From: Mucilaginibacter sp. 44-25
GTDB taxonomy: Bacteria; Bacteroidota; Bacteroidia; Sphingobacteriales; Sphingobacteriaceae
Direction: 5' to 3'
Assembly: GCA_001898335.1 (NCBI GenBank)
Contig: MKTS01000003.1
Coordinates: forward strand, 604,270 to 668,269
DNA length: 64,000 bases
The translations under genes and the position numbers were made by a program. The notes beneath the pieces are model-generated. The model was not told the DNA's origin, did no database searches, and was given only the letters and a program-made list of their open reading frames with translations. Positions 46,047 through 54,412 of this stretch are shown piece after piece; positions within the stretch are counted from its first letter, which is position 1, and every line of letters begins with the position of its first letter.

Positions 46047-46619
46047 TCAGTAAGGCAAGTCAATAAAGTAATCAACAATTGGTTTTAATAAGATACAGTC
46101 GACCGCAAGGTTATCGTTCCTATTAAACGCCAACATGTCAACTAAAGTTTGTTGAACCAAATCTCTTGTAGTAAAAATTTTAATAATTTTTGCTGTGTAT
46201 ACTCTGGCCTCGTAGTTCAGAAGGGTGTCCTTTTGGAGGGTCGGGATACTGCAACCATGCCGATAATCATACAAGAAGGGTTGCACTATAATTTTTCCTG
46301 TTCTCTTAAGTATTTTAATCAAATACTTGTCCCCCTCAAGAGTTTTGATCGCCTTCTTTAATGCCTCATTTACAAATTTAACAGAGTCGTTGCTAAATGC
46401 AATGTTTGCTATTTTTCCTTGTTTATTTACTTTGAATTTGATATTAACTAAAGCCTGCTTACAACACAGTAAAAGTTTTGATGTATCGGGCTTGTAGTTA
46501 TTTACAAGTATTTGCCGTATATGAGAGGAAATTTGATTTGCAGTTAGTGTTTGTGCATTGGTGGTGGCAGTGGAAACCAAGAGCACTATACAAATTAATA
46601 ATAATTTTTTGCAGACCAT
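46047..46619 (-). CDS. hypothetical secreted protein, faint TonB-C-like pattern
   Basis: 190 residues with signal peptide MVCKKLLLICIVLLVSTATTNAQ. The middle (VNIKFKVNKQGKIANIAFSN, then VNEALKKAIKTLEG) has the strand-turn-strand-helix look of TonB C-terminal or related domains, where a repeated xVxFxVNxxGKI motif occurs. Not enough to name it. Two Cys (CC) at about 53. It is AT-rich and lies downstream of three other exported genes on the same strand, but a 233-base gap separates it. That gap (46620-46852) holds a 14-base palindrome and nothing else recognised. Confidence 0.65.
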   Translation of the reverse strand: MVCKKLLLICIVLLVSTATTNAQTLTANQISSHIRQILVNNYKPDTSKLLLCCKQALVNIKFKVNKQGKIANIAFSNDSVKFVNEALKKAIKTLEGDKYLIKILKRTGKIIVQPFLYDYRHGCSIPTLQKDTLLNYEARVYTAKIIKIFTTRDLVQQTLVDMLAFNRNDNLAVDCILLKPIVDYFIDLPY

Positions 46620-46852
46620 GTTATACAGCTATCGTTGATTGTTATTTAAATAACTTTTTTGTAATTCAAACTTTACAGGCACTTTGTATTTTGAGCTTAG
46701 TGTCTGCCATACTTAGTTGCGGGCTCACACTGGGAAAAGTTTCTAATTTTGACCGATAATGCGGCAAGAATTTATCTCGCCGATAGCTTTAGTTTAGTGT
46801 ATTTTAGCTCGGATGTTACGCTGTTGCTAAACCCCGACCAGTGAATAGGTAC

Positions 46853-47257
46853 TTAAATCCCTAAATATAGTTTAACTAAATGCCGCCAAATTAAACCTCC
46901 TACAACTGATATTAATACCGCTGTGATGCAACTTGCAATGCCCCAAATGTATATGCGCTTTGTATTTCCTTTTGCAAACGCGGGAAGAAAACAGCAAAAT
47001 ATTATTGAAAAGAAATAAATAAAATAGAACAAACCACTCAAAAATCGCAGATATTGGGTTGCTGATTTTTCCTTATATGGTGTTTGATCTAAACTTATAA
47101 TTATATGGTTGCTTGTAGTTACTTCAGTGGTTCCGTGTTTAATTAAATTGATTATGCTCATAGGGCCTGCAAAAGGCATAAATAAGCAAACCAACAACTG
47201 AATTAAACAAAGACAAAAAGATATATAAAATAATAATTTTAAAGTTTTCATATTCAT
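46853..47257 (-). CDS. hypothetical three-helix membrane protein
   Basis: 134 residues from the ATG at 47257 (a GTG 12 bases upstream and an ATG six bases downstream are alternatives). Three membrane helices near residues 4-25 (LLFYISFCLCLIQLLVCLFM), 70-93 (FLSGLFYFIYFFSIIFCCFL) and 103-125 (IWGIASCITAVLISVVGGLI). The loop between the first two is about 40 residues and lies outside or inside depending on topology. No family recognised. It follows a secreted protein gene with a 27-base gap and shares its AT-rich composition. Confidence 0.6.
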   Translation of the reverse strand: MNMKTLKLLFYISFCLCLIQLLVCLFMPFAGPMSIINLIKHGTTEVTTSNHIIISLDQTPYKEKSATQYLRFLSGLFYFIYFFSIIFCCFLPAFAKGNTKRIYIWGIASCITAVLISVVGGLIWRHLVKLYLGI

Positions 47258-47284
47258 ACAGATCGGCACTGTGGGCTATTACCC

Positions 47285-47818
47285 TCACTGTGTAAACTGC
47301 GCATTATTTAAAATATCGTCAAGCAATCCAGCTGCTTTTACTGAATCTGCTTCGGGGTATGAAAGTTTTAAAGGCAGCGTGAAAGTTTTATCGCTGTTTT
47401 GAATATCAACAAAACAATATACATGACCACCATAAGTATAATTTACAATTAAAGCCCGTTTGTTGTAAATATCTTTGATGACAGAATGATAACTGTTATT
47501 ACCCCTTCTTTTCAAAAAAGAAAAGCCTTCATCTCGAGATGCTTTTTTTCTAGTCAAGTTGTTACTAGCCTCATTTCGCCCAATATTATATATGTTAATG
47601 ACAATATTATCAAACCTGAAGTTATAAGGTGGTGCTAATTTGAACTTCGATATAGCTTGACTATTTGTTAAACTCGTTAATGTATTAACTTGTTGTGCAG
47701 TTAACTTTTGTGCTCCTTTTGGTAAAGGAAGGATAATATGTTCAGCGGAATGGACTATTTGAGCGCGGCAGTTAAAAATACTGGCTGTTAGTAAGCAAAG
47801 AAAAAATAATTTTTTCAT
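47285..47818 (-). CDS. hypothetical secreted protein
   Basis: 177 residues with signal peptide MKKLFFLCLLTASIFNCRAQ; the Cys at 17 is followed by Arg and Ala, so lipidation is possible but a plain signal is likelier. The rest is a mixed alpha/beta domain with no motif I recognise (IVHSAEHIILPLP, HVYCFVDIQNSDKTFTL). It starts 11 bases after the end of the broken lipoprotein gene, so the two were probably one transcription unit and may have worked together. Confidence 0.65.
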   Translation of the reverse strand: MKKLFFLCLLTASIFNCRAQIVHSAEHIILPLPKGAQKLTAQQVNTLTSLTNSQAISKFKLAPPYNFRFDNIVINIYNIGRNEASNNLTRKKASRDEGFSFLKRRGNNSYHSVIKDIYNKRALIVNYTYGGHVYCFVDIQNSDKTFTLPLKLSYPEADSVKAAGLLDDILNNAQFTQ

Positions 47819-47829
47819 TTAAAATTGAA

Positions 47830-49444
47830 TTAAGGACAGGTTATTATAATAAGATTTCCATTTTGATCGATATTAACTATAGCAAAATTTGTTGTGTCCA
47901 TGGGTGCTTTGTAAACATTTATTGCTTCGCCAAATATCTGTTGCAATGCAGCTACTGAAGCTGTTAGCTCATCAGTTTGATTGGTGTTTTGATTTTCAAT
48001 AATTTGATTGCGGAATATATTTTCATAGTCTGTGCCGTTATTAGACATGTTTTTCAGCGTTCCCCACCAGCCAGGGTTAACAGTTATCATAAAAGTAGCG
48101 TTATTTAGGACGACAATTTCATATGAATTTTTTTCATAAAACTGTTTTTCAACATCACTTGCTCCTATATCTGATAATTTTTGACGATTTTTTACAAAGC
48201 TAAAAACATCATCAGGGGAAGGGCCTGTTGCAAAATGTTTGTGCATAGCTCCAATACTAAAACCCTCAGAAGGATTCCAAGTAAAAGTTCCGTCCCAAGC
48301 TCCATTCACACCAGATGTTATAGATGTTGGATTATAAGTACGTGAAGTAAGGCTACTTAATCTTAAATCAGCTCCCCATTCATTTGTGCCGGGTTTGCTT
48401 AAAATGTCAGAAACTGTATTATTCAAGTTACCTGGTAGCATATCTTTATCTTTCTTCATTTCATCACAAGGGTCGCTTTCTTCAGGTTCCGGTACGCTCA
48501 CGGTACAAGGATCCGAGCTTGGCGGCGGGAAGCCTCCGCCATCGCCTGGTGTGGTAGGCTGTGGCGTTGATGGTGGTGTTGCATTAGTGGCTTTGCCCGG
48601 CGCTTTAACAGCAACTGCGTCTGTGTTGTCACCGTTAGTTGGGCACTGCGGCGGTGCAGTTGCTCCCCCTCCTCCGCCTTCATCAGCCCCCGATGTGCAG
48701 GTGGTGTAAAGGTAAATTTCGCTTACACGTACGTCGTCCTCATAAGTTACCAGGTACCAATCAAGGCAGGTTGGAGCGGTAGCGTGTGTAATGCTTTGTG
48801 TTTTAGTTACTCCCGGTTGTGCCGTGTTTGATGATGATGGTTGTAAAATATTTCCGTTCTTATAACGCCAGCCGCAAACATATTTACCCTTGGGCGTAAA
48901 ATAGAGTACTAAGCCGCTAAAATCAGCATCGCGTTTGCTGTAAGTATTATGGTTAAGTTTTTCGGGGGTGTTTGTTTATATAGTCCGAGTCGGCAACGAG
49001 GGTCATTACATAAGCGTCATACCCCTTATCGCTTTTAAGGAGGATAAACGAACTTTTGCTATACGCTTTGTTACTTAGTAATTTGTTTTTTTCCTTATCC
49101 ATTAAAGCAGAGCCAAAATTTACCGAAGGGTCTGCCGGTAATTCAATTACCTCACGGTTAAACCGTGTATAAGCAATGCCGTACTGCCAGTCGGGGCTTA
49201 TTAGTTGGTTAAGTTCTGTTGTATTGAGGGCATTGTTGCGTATGGCTGGGTTATTATTTGCCGTTATTGGATAAACATGCTGATACCAGCTTTTAGCTTC
49301 CGCTATTTTAAGGTCAGTTGCAGATAAAGTAGCATTTGAGGAATGATCTTTCCTGCAGCTATAAATTAGTACCGTAGATAAAATTGCTAATAAAAAGAAG
49401 CCTATTGCAGAGCGAGGTATTGCCCGGGAGGCAAATTTTTTCAT
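47830..49444 (-). pseudogene. lipoprotein-like gene with JAMM-like motif, broken by a one-base insertion
   Basis: Two open frames read as one protein once a single base is removed. The N-terminal part (49444 to about 48964) starts MKKFASRAIPRSAIGFFLLA with a possible lipobox ending at YSC, and stops at 48953. The other frame continues without a stop to 47830. The break falls in a run of five C followed by G and five A (about 48957-48968). Four C would give INKHPEKLNHNTYSKRDADF. The restored protein has 537 residues: exported N-terminal half, Gly/Pro/Thr-rich linker (about 275-320), and a C-terminal domain with His401-x-His403, Ser409 and Asp412, similar to a JAMM metalloprotease site. Sequencing error is possible. 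Confidence 0.75.
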
Positions 49445-49546
49445 TTGTGACAAGGTTTAGTAAATATTTATACCAAACCTAATTGTTATTTGCTTAAAAA
49501 GCAATAGATTAAAGAAAATTTAATGTTTGAGAAATTCCGGTAGGGA

Positions 49547-49897
49547 CTACTTAATCAGCTTGTTATTCGCATCAGGGAAGATCAAAATAGGCTCGTATTT
49601 CCTGGCTTCTTCCATTTCCATGTAGGCGTATGACATAATGATCACGATATCGCCTACCTGGGCCAGGCGTGCGGTTGCGCCGTTTAAGCAGATGGTGCCG
49701 CTGCCGCGTTCGCCTTTTATTACATAGGTTTCAAAGCGGGCGCCGTTGTTATTGTTAACGATCTGCACTTTCTCGTTAGGGATGATATTAGCAGCTTCAA
49801 TAAGGTCTTCATCAATGGTGATACTGCCAACATAGTTTAGTTCGGCCTGTGTAACCTTAACCCGGTGAAGCTTTGATTTTAATACCTCAATAATCAT
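49547..49897 (-). CDS. panD: aspartate 1-decarboxylase
   Basis: 116 residues. Makes beta-alanine for pantothenate. Self-cleaves at Gly24-Ser25 (YVGSITID) to form the pyruvoyl cofactor; Tyr58 region and Arg in [16 protein letters not shown] also fit. It lies downstream of glmS on the minus strand with 156 bases between them. panC, the enzyme that uses beta-alanine, is 4.5 kb away on the other strand. Confidence 0.96.
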   Translation of the reverse strand: MIIEVLKSKLHRVKVTQAELNYVGSITIDEDLIEAANIIPNEKVQIVNNNNGARFETYVIKGERGSGTICLNGATARLAQVGDIVIIMSYAYMEMEEARKYEPILIFPDANNKLIK

Positions 49898-49901
49898 GAT
49901 G

Positions 49902-49909
49902 CAAAGGTA
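49902..49909 (-). promoter_or_regulatory. -7 promoter box of panD
   Basis: TACCTTTG on the minus strand, exact TAnnTTTG, ending four bases before the panD ATG. This predicts a leaderless mRNA. No good -33. Confidence 0.5.
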
Positions 49910-49984
49910 GGAATAATTTTAGTGGATAGTTTACAGGCAATAGTCTATGCTATGAGAATTCTCATTTCTTATTGGTTGAGGAGC

Positions 49985-50028
49985 TTCTGTTTAAAACAGA
50001 ACGGCTCCGGGTATAATGTCCGGAGCCG
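49985..50028 (-). terminator. terminator of glmS with adjoining palindrome
   Basis: A 9-bp GC-rich stem (50002-50010 with 50020-50028) and then TTCTGTTTT on the minus strand. The following 17 bases TTCTGTTTAAAACAGAA (49985-50001) are a perfect palindrome. Confidence 0.7.
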
Positions 50029-50053
50029 CGTGTTAAATGCTTTAAATCACAGT

Positions 50054-51889
50054 TTATTCTACCGTAACAGATTTTGCCAGGTTACGCGGCTGGTCTACAT
50101 TACAACCACGCATTACCGCAATATGGTAAGAAAGAAGCTGCAATGGTATGGTTGCCAATAATGGTACAAACGTATCATTGGTCATGGGTATTTCAATAGT
50201 ATAATCAGCCATGGCTTTTACATCTGTATCGCCCTCGGTAACAATAGCTATCACATGGCCTCCACGCGCTTTAACTTCCTGTATATTGCTGATCACTTTC
50301 TCATAGGATGAATTTTTGGTAGCGATAAACACCACCGGCATGTCGGCATCAATCAGCGCGATAGGCCCGTGTTTCATTTCGGCCGCAGGGTAACCCTCCG
50401 CGTGGATGTAGGATATTTCTTTAAGCTTAAGCGCACCCTCAAGCGCTACAGGGAACGAGTTGCCCCTGCCCAGGAACAAGCAATTGGCCGAATCTTTAAA
50501 ACGCTCTGCAATAGCTATTACCTCGTCGTTACATTTCAGTGTACGTTCAACCAGTTCAGGTATTTCATCAAGCTCGGTAAGGTATTCTACAAACTTGCTT
50601 TGAGTAATGGTGCCACGCTGCTGCGCAATATAAAAGGCTATAAGGGTGAGTATAGTAACCTGCGCAGTAAAGGCTTTTGTTGAGGCTACCCCGATCTCAG
50701 GACCGGCGTGCGTGTATACACCGGCATGGGTAATTCGAGGTATTGAAGCGCCCACCACGTTACAGATACCAAAAATAGTAGCGCCTTTTTCTTTAGCCAG
50801 CTCAATAGCTGCCATAGTATCGGCTGTTTCGCCTGATTGTGATATGGCTATCACCAGATCTTTTGACGTAATGATTGGGTTGCGATACCTGAATTCAGAA
50901 GCGTACTCTACCTCAACCGGTACGCGCGCGCACTCCTCGATCAGGTACTCGCCAACCAGGCCTGCATGCCATGATGTACCGCAGGCTACGATTATAATAC
51001 GGTCGATGTTTTTAAGTTTCTCGATATAATCCTTAAGTCCACCGAGTTTTACAATGCCCTGTTCAGGGTATATACGCCCGCGCAGACAGTCGCGGATAGA
51101 GCGTGGCTGCTCATAGATCTCTTTCAGCATAAAGTGATCGTAACCGCCCTTTTCCAGCATTTCCAGCTTTAGCTCAAGCTCGTGTATATATGGCGTTTGT
51201 ATCGTATTGTCGATGTGTTTGATCAGGAGATCATCCCGCCTGATATAAGCAATTTCATTATCGTTAAGATAGATCACATTTTTAGTGTACTCCACAATCG
51301 GCGTAGCGTCTGAAGCGATAAAGTATTCGCCTTTACCTACACCAATTACCATAGGGCTGCCTTTGCGCGCAGCGATAAGCTCATCAGGCTCATCGGCGCT
51401 CATGATCACGATAGCGTAGGCGCCTACAACACGGTTAAGCGCAAGCCTCACTGCTTCATGCAGGCCAAGGCCGGTAACATCTTTTATTTCCTCAATAAGG
51501 TGTATGAGTACTTCGGTATCGGTATCGCTGTTAAATGTATGCCCTTTTGATAGTAAAGCCTCTTTTAAAACAGCGTAATTTTCTATAATACCGTTGTGGA
51601 TTATGGTAAGCTTACCATCTCCTGAAGTGTGAGGGTGGGAGTTTCTGTCGCTTGGAGCGCCGTGTGTAGCCCAGCGGGTATGTCCCATGCCCACTGTTCC
51701 GGCAATATTTTCGTTTTCGGTAAATGCTTCGAGGTCACTTACCTTGCCTGCCTTTTTAAAAAGTTTCAGCTGCCCGTCTGATAGTGCTATACCTGCACTA
51801 TCGTACCCCCGGTATTCTAACCGGTGAAGGCCTTTTATTACTATTGGATAGGCATCTCTAAAGCCTATATAACCTACTATGCCGCACAT
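50054..51889 (-). CDS. glmS: glutamine-fructose-6-phosphate aminotransferase (isomerising)
   Basis: 611 residues. Makes glucosamine-6-phosphate for peptidoglycan and lipid A. Cys2 (MCGIVGYIG) is the glutaminase nucleophile. Residues about 280-611 hold two SIS isomerase domains (IIVACGTSWHAGLVGEYLIE, AISQSGETADTMAAIELAK), ending with the standard DQPRNLAKSVTVE. No glmS ribozyme is expected or seen in the 37-base leader. Confidence 0.97.
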   Translation of the reverse strand: MCGIVGYIGFRDAYPIVIKGLHRLEYRGYDSAGIALSDGQLKLFKKAGKVSDLEAFTENENIAGTVGMGHTRWATHGAPSDRNSHPHTSGDGKLTIIHNGIIENYAVLKEALLSKGHTFNSDTDTEVLIHLIEEIKDVTGLGLHEAVRLALNRVVGAYAIVIMSADEPDELIAARKGSPMVIGVGKGEYFIASDATPIVEYTKNVIYLNDNEIAYIRRDDLLIKHIDNTIQTPYIHELELKLEMLEKGGYDHFMLKEIYEQPRSIRDCLRGRIYPEQGIVKLGGLKDYIEKLKNIDRIIIVACGTSWHAGLVGEYLIEECARVPVEVEYASEFRYRNPIITSKDLVIAISQSGETADTMAAIELAKEKGATIFGICNVVGASIPRITHAGVYTHAGPEIGVASTKAFTAQVTILTLIAFYIAQQRGTITQSKFVEYLTELDEIPELVERTLKCNDEVIAIAERFKDSANCLFLGRGNSFPVALEGALKLKEISYIHAEGYPAAEMKHGPIALIDADMPVVFIATKNSSYEKVISNIQEVKARGGHVIAIVTEGDTDVKAMADYTIEIPMTNDTFVPLLATIPLQLLSYHIAVMRGCNVDQPRNLAKSVTVE

Positions 51890-51932
51890 AAATAAATGTA
51901 TTTTTTAAAGTTTTTCAAATTAAGATGTGCGG

Positions 51933-51940
51933 CAAAAGTA
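51933..51940 (-). promoter_or_regulatory. promoter of glmS
   Basis: TACTTTTG on the minus strand, exact TAnnTTTG, with ATTG about 22 bases upstream as partial -33. Leader about 37 bases. Confidence 0.5.
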
Positions 51941-51976
51941 ACTGAATATTATTTATAACACACAATTAAATTGTAT

Positions 51977-52010
51977 ACAAAAAAAGATACCCCAAGTAGG
52001 GTATCTTTTT
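51977..52010 (-). terminator. terminator of the DUF4270 gene
   Basis: A perfect 12-bp stem (51981-51992 with 51999-52010), 6-base loop, and a T-run continuing on the minus strand. It lies 20 bases after the stop of the DUF4270 gene. Confidence 0.85.
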
Positions 52011-52030
52011 AAGAAACTTTAAAAAGTTTT

Positions 52031-53413
52031 TTATTGATTGATCTTAGTGTAGATCACTTTTAATCTTATACGATCTTGAGAATTCTTCCCTGCAAGGATT
52101 GACCTTTCAGCAAAATTTATTGTCGGGCTGATATTAACTGTTGTACCTGATGATAAGGGTGATACAGGGGCGATAAAAGTACCATAGTCAGTAGTTTTAC
52201 CATTGATAAGGTCCTGCAAAAAGGCGGTCACAATAAAATGGTATTCACCGGTTGTTGCATCATAATTACCACCAAATACACCGCTCGACCTTGGGTCGGC
52301 GCCGGATGCATCCTGCAATAACACACGCTGACGGGCCAGGTCGTATCGATACATGGTTAGCCGCGGATTGGGCGCAAAAGGAACTGATGTACCTGGGCTT
52401 ACCTTCACTACCAGTTCGGCTCTGTTAATAATAGCATTGTTTCCCGCTGCAGCAAGTATATTCTTTACATTAGGGAAAGTAAGCTTCGCCCTTAAGCCGG
52501 CCATACCCTGCATGTATAGCAAATTACTGCCATTTGTTTGGTTCATTGAAGCCTTAACTTTATCACTATAATTATGTTGGATAGAGATCAGACCGTTACT
52601 AAGTGGTAATGATACCAAAGATGTATCAACAGTTCCGCTATTGTTGGCCCTGTAATACACCATTATTTTCGCTGAATCGGCATTGAAAAACATATTACCA
52701 CCAATGCCTGTGGTTTGCGACTCATCTAACTTTATGTATAAGCCTTTAATAGCATTTTGGAAGGCTGCATTTGTATTTAACAGGGTACCTGCCTGAAAAA
52801 ACTTCTGATTAATAAAATCTGATGAGATAGGTATCCTCACTTGTGGCACTACCTTTGCAATAGTATCAGGCTTACCTTTAACAATGTTATACACCCTTAA
52901 GGTATCATGTGAACGCGATTTAAACGTTTTGGTCCCGATTAGATCCCCCGTAGCAAAAACATCATTACTATAAGTAGTTTTGTTTACACTGCTTTGTATG
53001 TTTTGCGCTAGTTGGTAAACGTTAACTTTAAATGTTGACAGCAATGAGTCGCCATAAAAAGCATATGTTGGCGAATACGGTAAGGAAAGCACCGCTGAGT
53101 CAATGGTAATAGTACCAGTTGGCAATGTATATGGTAAACCACCAGGCAAAGATACCAAAGCAGCAAAGCCGGCATGAGTAATACCTAATTCAGTATCCTT
53201 AAAATAAGATAGCGGTACACGTGCGGAATAGCCTGCCGATGGAATAGAATCTTCGGCAAACGTAGTAGCTACAAGGCTGGTATCTACCACCAGGGTGCCA
53301 TTTATCTGGGTGGCAGGGTCAACATCAAGGCCTATACCTTCCTGCCTCTTACAACTGCTCAAAATAAAAAGACTTATTAACATGGTTAATAAGCCTAATT
53401 TGTAAAATTTCAT
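52031..53413 (-). CDS. DUF4270 lipoprotein
   Basis: 460 residues. Lipobox LILSSC... reads ILSSCKRQE, Cys21. The body is a large beta-rich domain that matches DUF4270, a Bacteroidota surface or periplasmic family of unknown function (GIGLDVDPATQINGTLV near the start, then FAALVSLPGGLPY). It has the aromatic and Thr/Ser-rich make-up of outer-membrane-facing lipoproteins. It follows the glycogen-synthase-like gene with a 15-base gap and precedes its own terminator. Confidence 0.82.
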   Translation of the reverse strand: MKFYKLGLLTMLISLFILSSCKRQEGIGLDVDPATQINGTLVVDTSLVATTFAEDSIPSAGYSARVPLSYFKDTELGITHAGFAALVSLPGGLPYTLPTGTITIDSAVLSLPYSPTYAFYGDSLLSTFKVNVYQLAQNIQSSVNKTTYSNDVFATGDLIGTKTFKSRSHDTLRVYNIVKGKPDTIAKVVPQVRIPISSDFINQKFFQAGTLLNTNAAFQNAIKGLYIKLDESQTTGIGGNMFFNADSAKIMVYYRANNSGTVDTSLVSLPLSNGLISIQHNYSDKVKASMNQTNGSNLLYMQGMAGLRAKLTFPNVKNILAAAGNNAIINRAELVVKVSPGTSVPFAPNPRLTMYRYDLARQRVLLQDASGADPRSSGVFGGNYDATTGEYHFIVTAFLQDLINGKTTDYGTFIAPVSPLSSGTTVNISPTINFAERSILAGKNSQDRIRLKVIYTKINQ

Positions 53414-53428
53414 ATAATCTTTTATAGC

Positions 53429-54253
53429 TTATGCAACATCTACCAATTGCTCATTGGTTATTTCGTCGTAAAAATTGGAATAATTTTCGAAATCAGAAGT
53501 GGAAACGTAATCTAATACCAACTTATTGCTGTTTTTAACATTATTTAACACATCGGCATCAATTTCTTCACTCCCTAAAACAATGGCATCGCTATATTGG
53601 ATGGCACCTGTATATAAAGCATTATTAGTGCCTTCTTTGTATAACTCAGTATGCTCCTCGGTCATATCGCCCATTACGGCTTTACGCGCGAAATCCGGGT
53701 CAAGCTTTTCTTTAAAATCATTCTCGTAGATAGAGTAAACTACTTTTGAGTTTTTAAAGGTAGGGTCGTCCTTATAGGTGGTTTTCAGATATGCAGGAAT
53801 TAAAGCGCTCATCCAGCCGTGGCAGTGTACCACATCGGGCGCCCAACCTAATTTCTTCACGGTTTCTAAAGCGCCTTTGCAGAAGAAGATCATGCGTTCA
53901 TCGTTGTCGGCGTAAAATTTGCCATCCTTATCGTTGAATACATGTTTGCGTTGAAAATACTCCTCGTTATCCAGGAAATACACCTGCATACGCGCGGCAG
54001 GGATAGAGGCCACCTTTATGATAAGCGGGTTATCATTATCATTGATAATAATGTTCATCCCCGATAAACGGATCACCTCATGTAACCTGTTCCTTCTTTC
54101 ATTAATGTTACCAAAGCGAGGCATCAATATACGTATCTCGAAGCCTTTATCCTGCATGGCCTGCGGGAGATGGCGGGTTATTTCAGCTATTTTAGAAATT
54201 TCGAGGAAAGGAGACATTTCATGAGTTATGAACAGTAGTTTTGATTTACCCAT
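53429..54253 (-). CDS. N-terminal-only glycogen/starch synthase-like protein (GT5)
   Basis: 274 residues, about half of a normal GlgA. It matches the N-terminal Rossmann domain: KLLFITHEMSPFLEISKIAE, VYFLDNEEYF, APDVVHCHGWMSALIPAY and a NALYTGAIQYSDAIVLGS region. The C-terminal GT-B half that binds ADP-glucose is absent. The KxGGL loop that begins true synthases is replaced by LEISKIAEITRHLP. Probably not an active synthase by itself; it could be regulatory. Start taken as ATG 54253, though a GTG directly before it is in frame. DUF4270 follows 15 bases on. Confidence 0.82.
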   Translation of the reverse strand: MGKSKLLFITHEMSPFLEISKIAEITRHLPQAMQDKGFEIRILMPRFGNINERRNRLHEVIRLSGMNIIINDNDNPLIIKVASIPAARMQVYFLDNEEYFQRKHVFNDKDGKFYADNDERMIFFCKGALETVKKLGWAPDVVHCHGWMSALIPAYLKTTYKDDPTFKNSKVVYSIYENDFKEKLDPDFARKAVMGDMTEEHTELYKEGTNNALYTGAIQYSDAIVLGSEEIDADVLNNVKNSNKLVLDYVSTSDFENYSNFYDEITNEQLVDVA

Positions 54254-54301
54254 CACTAATCGATATTAATAAATGTAAGAAGTCAAAAAAATTTGAGTTT
54301 G

Positions 54302-54334
54302 CAAATATAAGCATTATTATACACACTGGCAACC
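54302..54334 (-). promoter_or_regulatory. promoter of the glgA-like / DUF4270 operon
   Basis: TATATTTG (54302-54309, minus strand), exact TAnnTTTG, with GTTG (54330-54333) about 20 bases upstream. Leader about 40 bases. Confidence 0.6.
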
Positions 54335-54350
54335 ACTTGTGCAAGTATGT

Positions 54351-54382
54351 TTTGGTAGTTTTTAAAGAATTATACACCTTTG
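54351..54382 (+). promoter_or_regulatory. promoter of panC
   Basis: TTTG (54351-54354) and CACCTTTG (54375-54382), 7 of 8 to TAnnTTTG, 20 bases apart. It faces away from the promoter of the opposing gene. The upstream TTG at 54380 lies inside the box, so panC starts later. Confidence 0.55.
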
Positions 54383-54412
54383 CCAAATTTTTGCCCTAAA
54401 TTTTCAAAAACA

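Noticed and set aside
51890..51932. glmS ribozyme in the glmS leader
   Set aside because: The leader is only about 37 bases, AT-rich and unstructured. It is too short for the ribozyme.
54380..54412. Upstream TTG start for panC
   Set aside because: It lies inside the -7 promoter box and adds residues that precede the usual N-terminus of the family.
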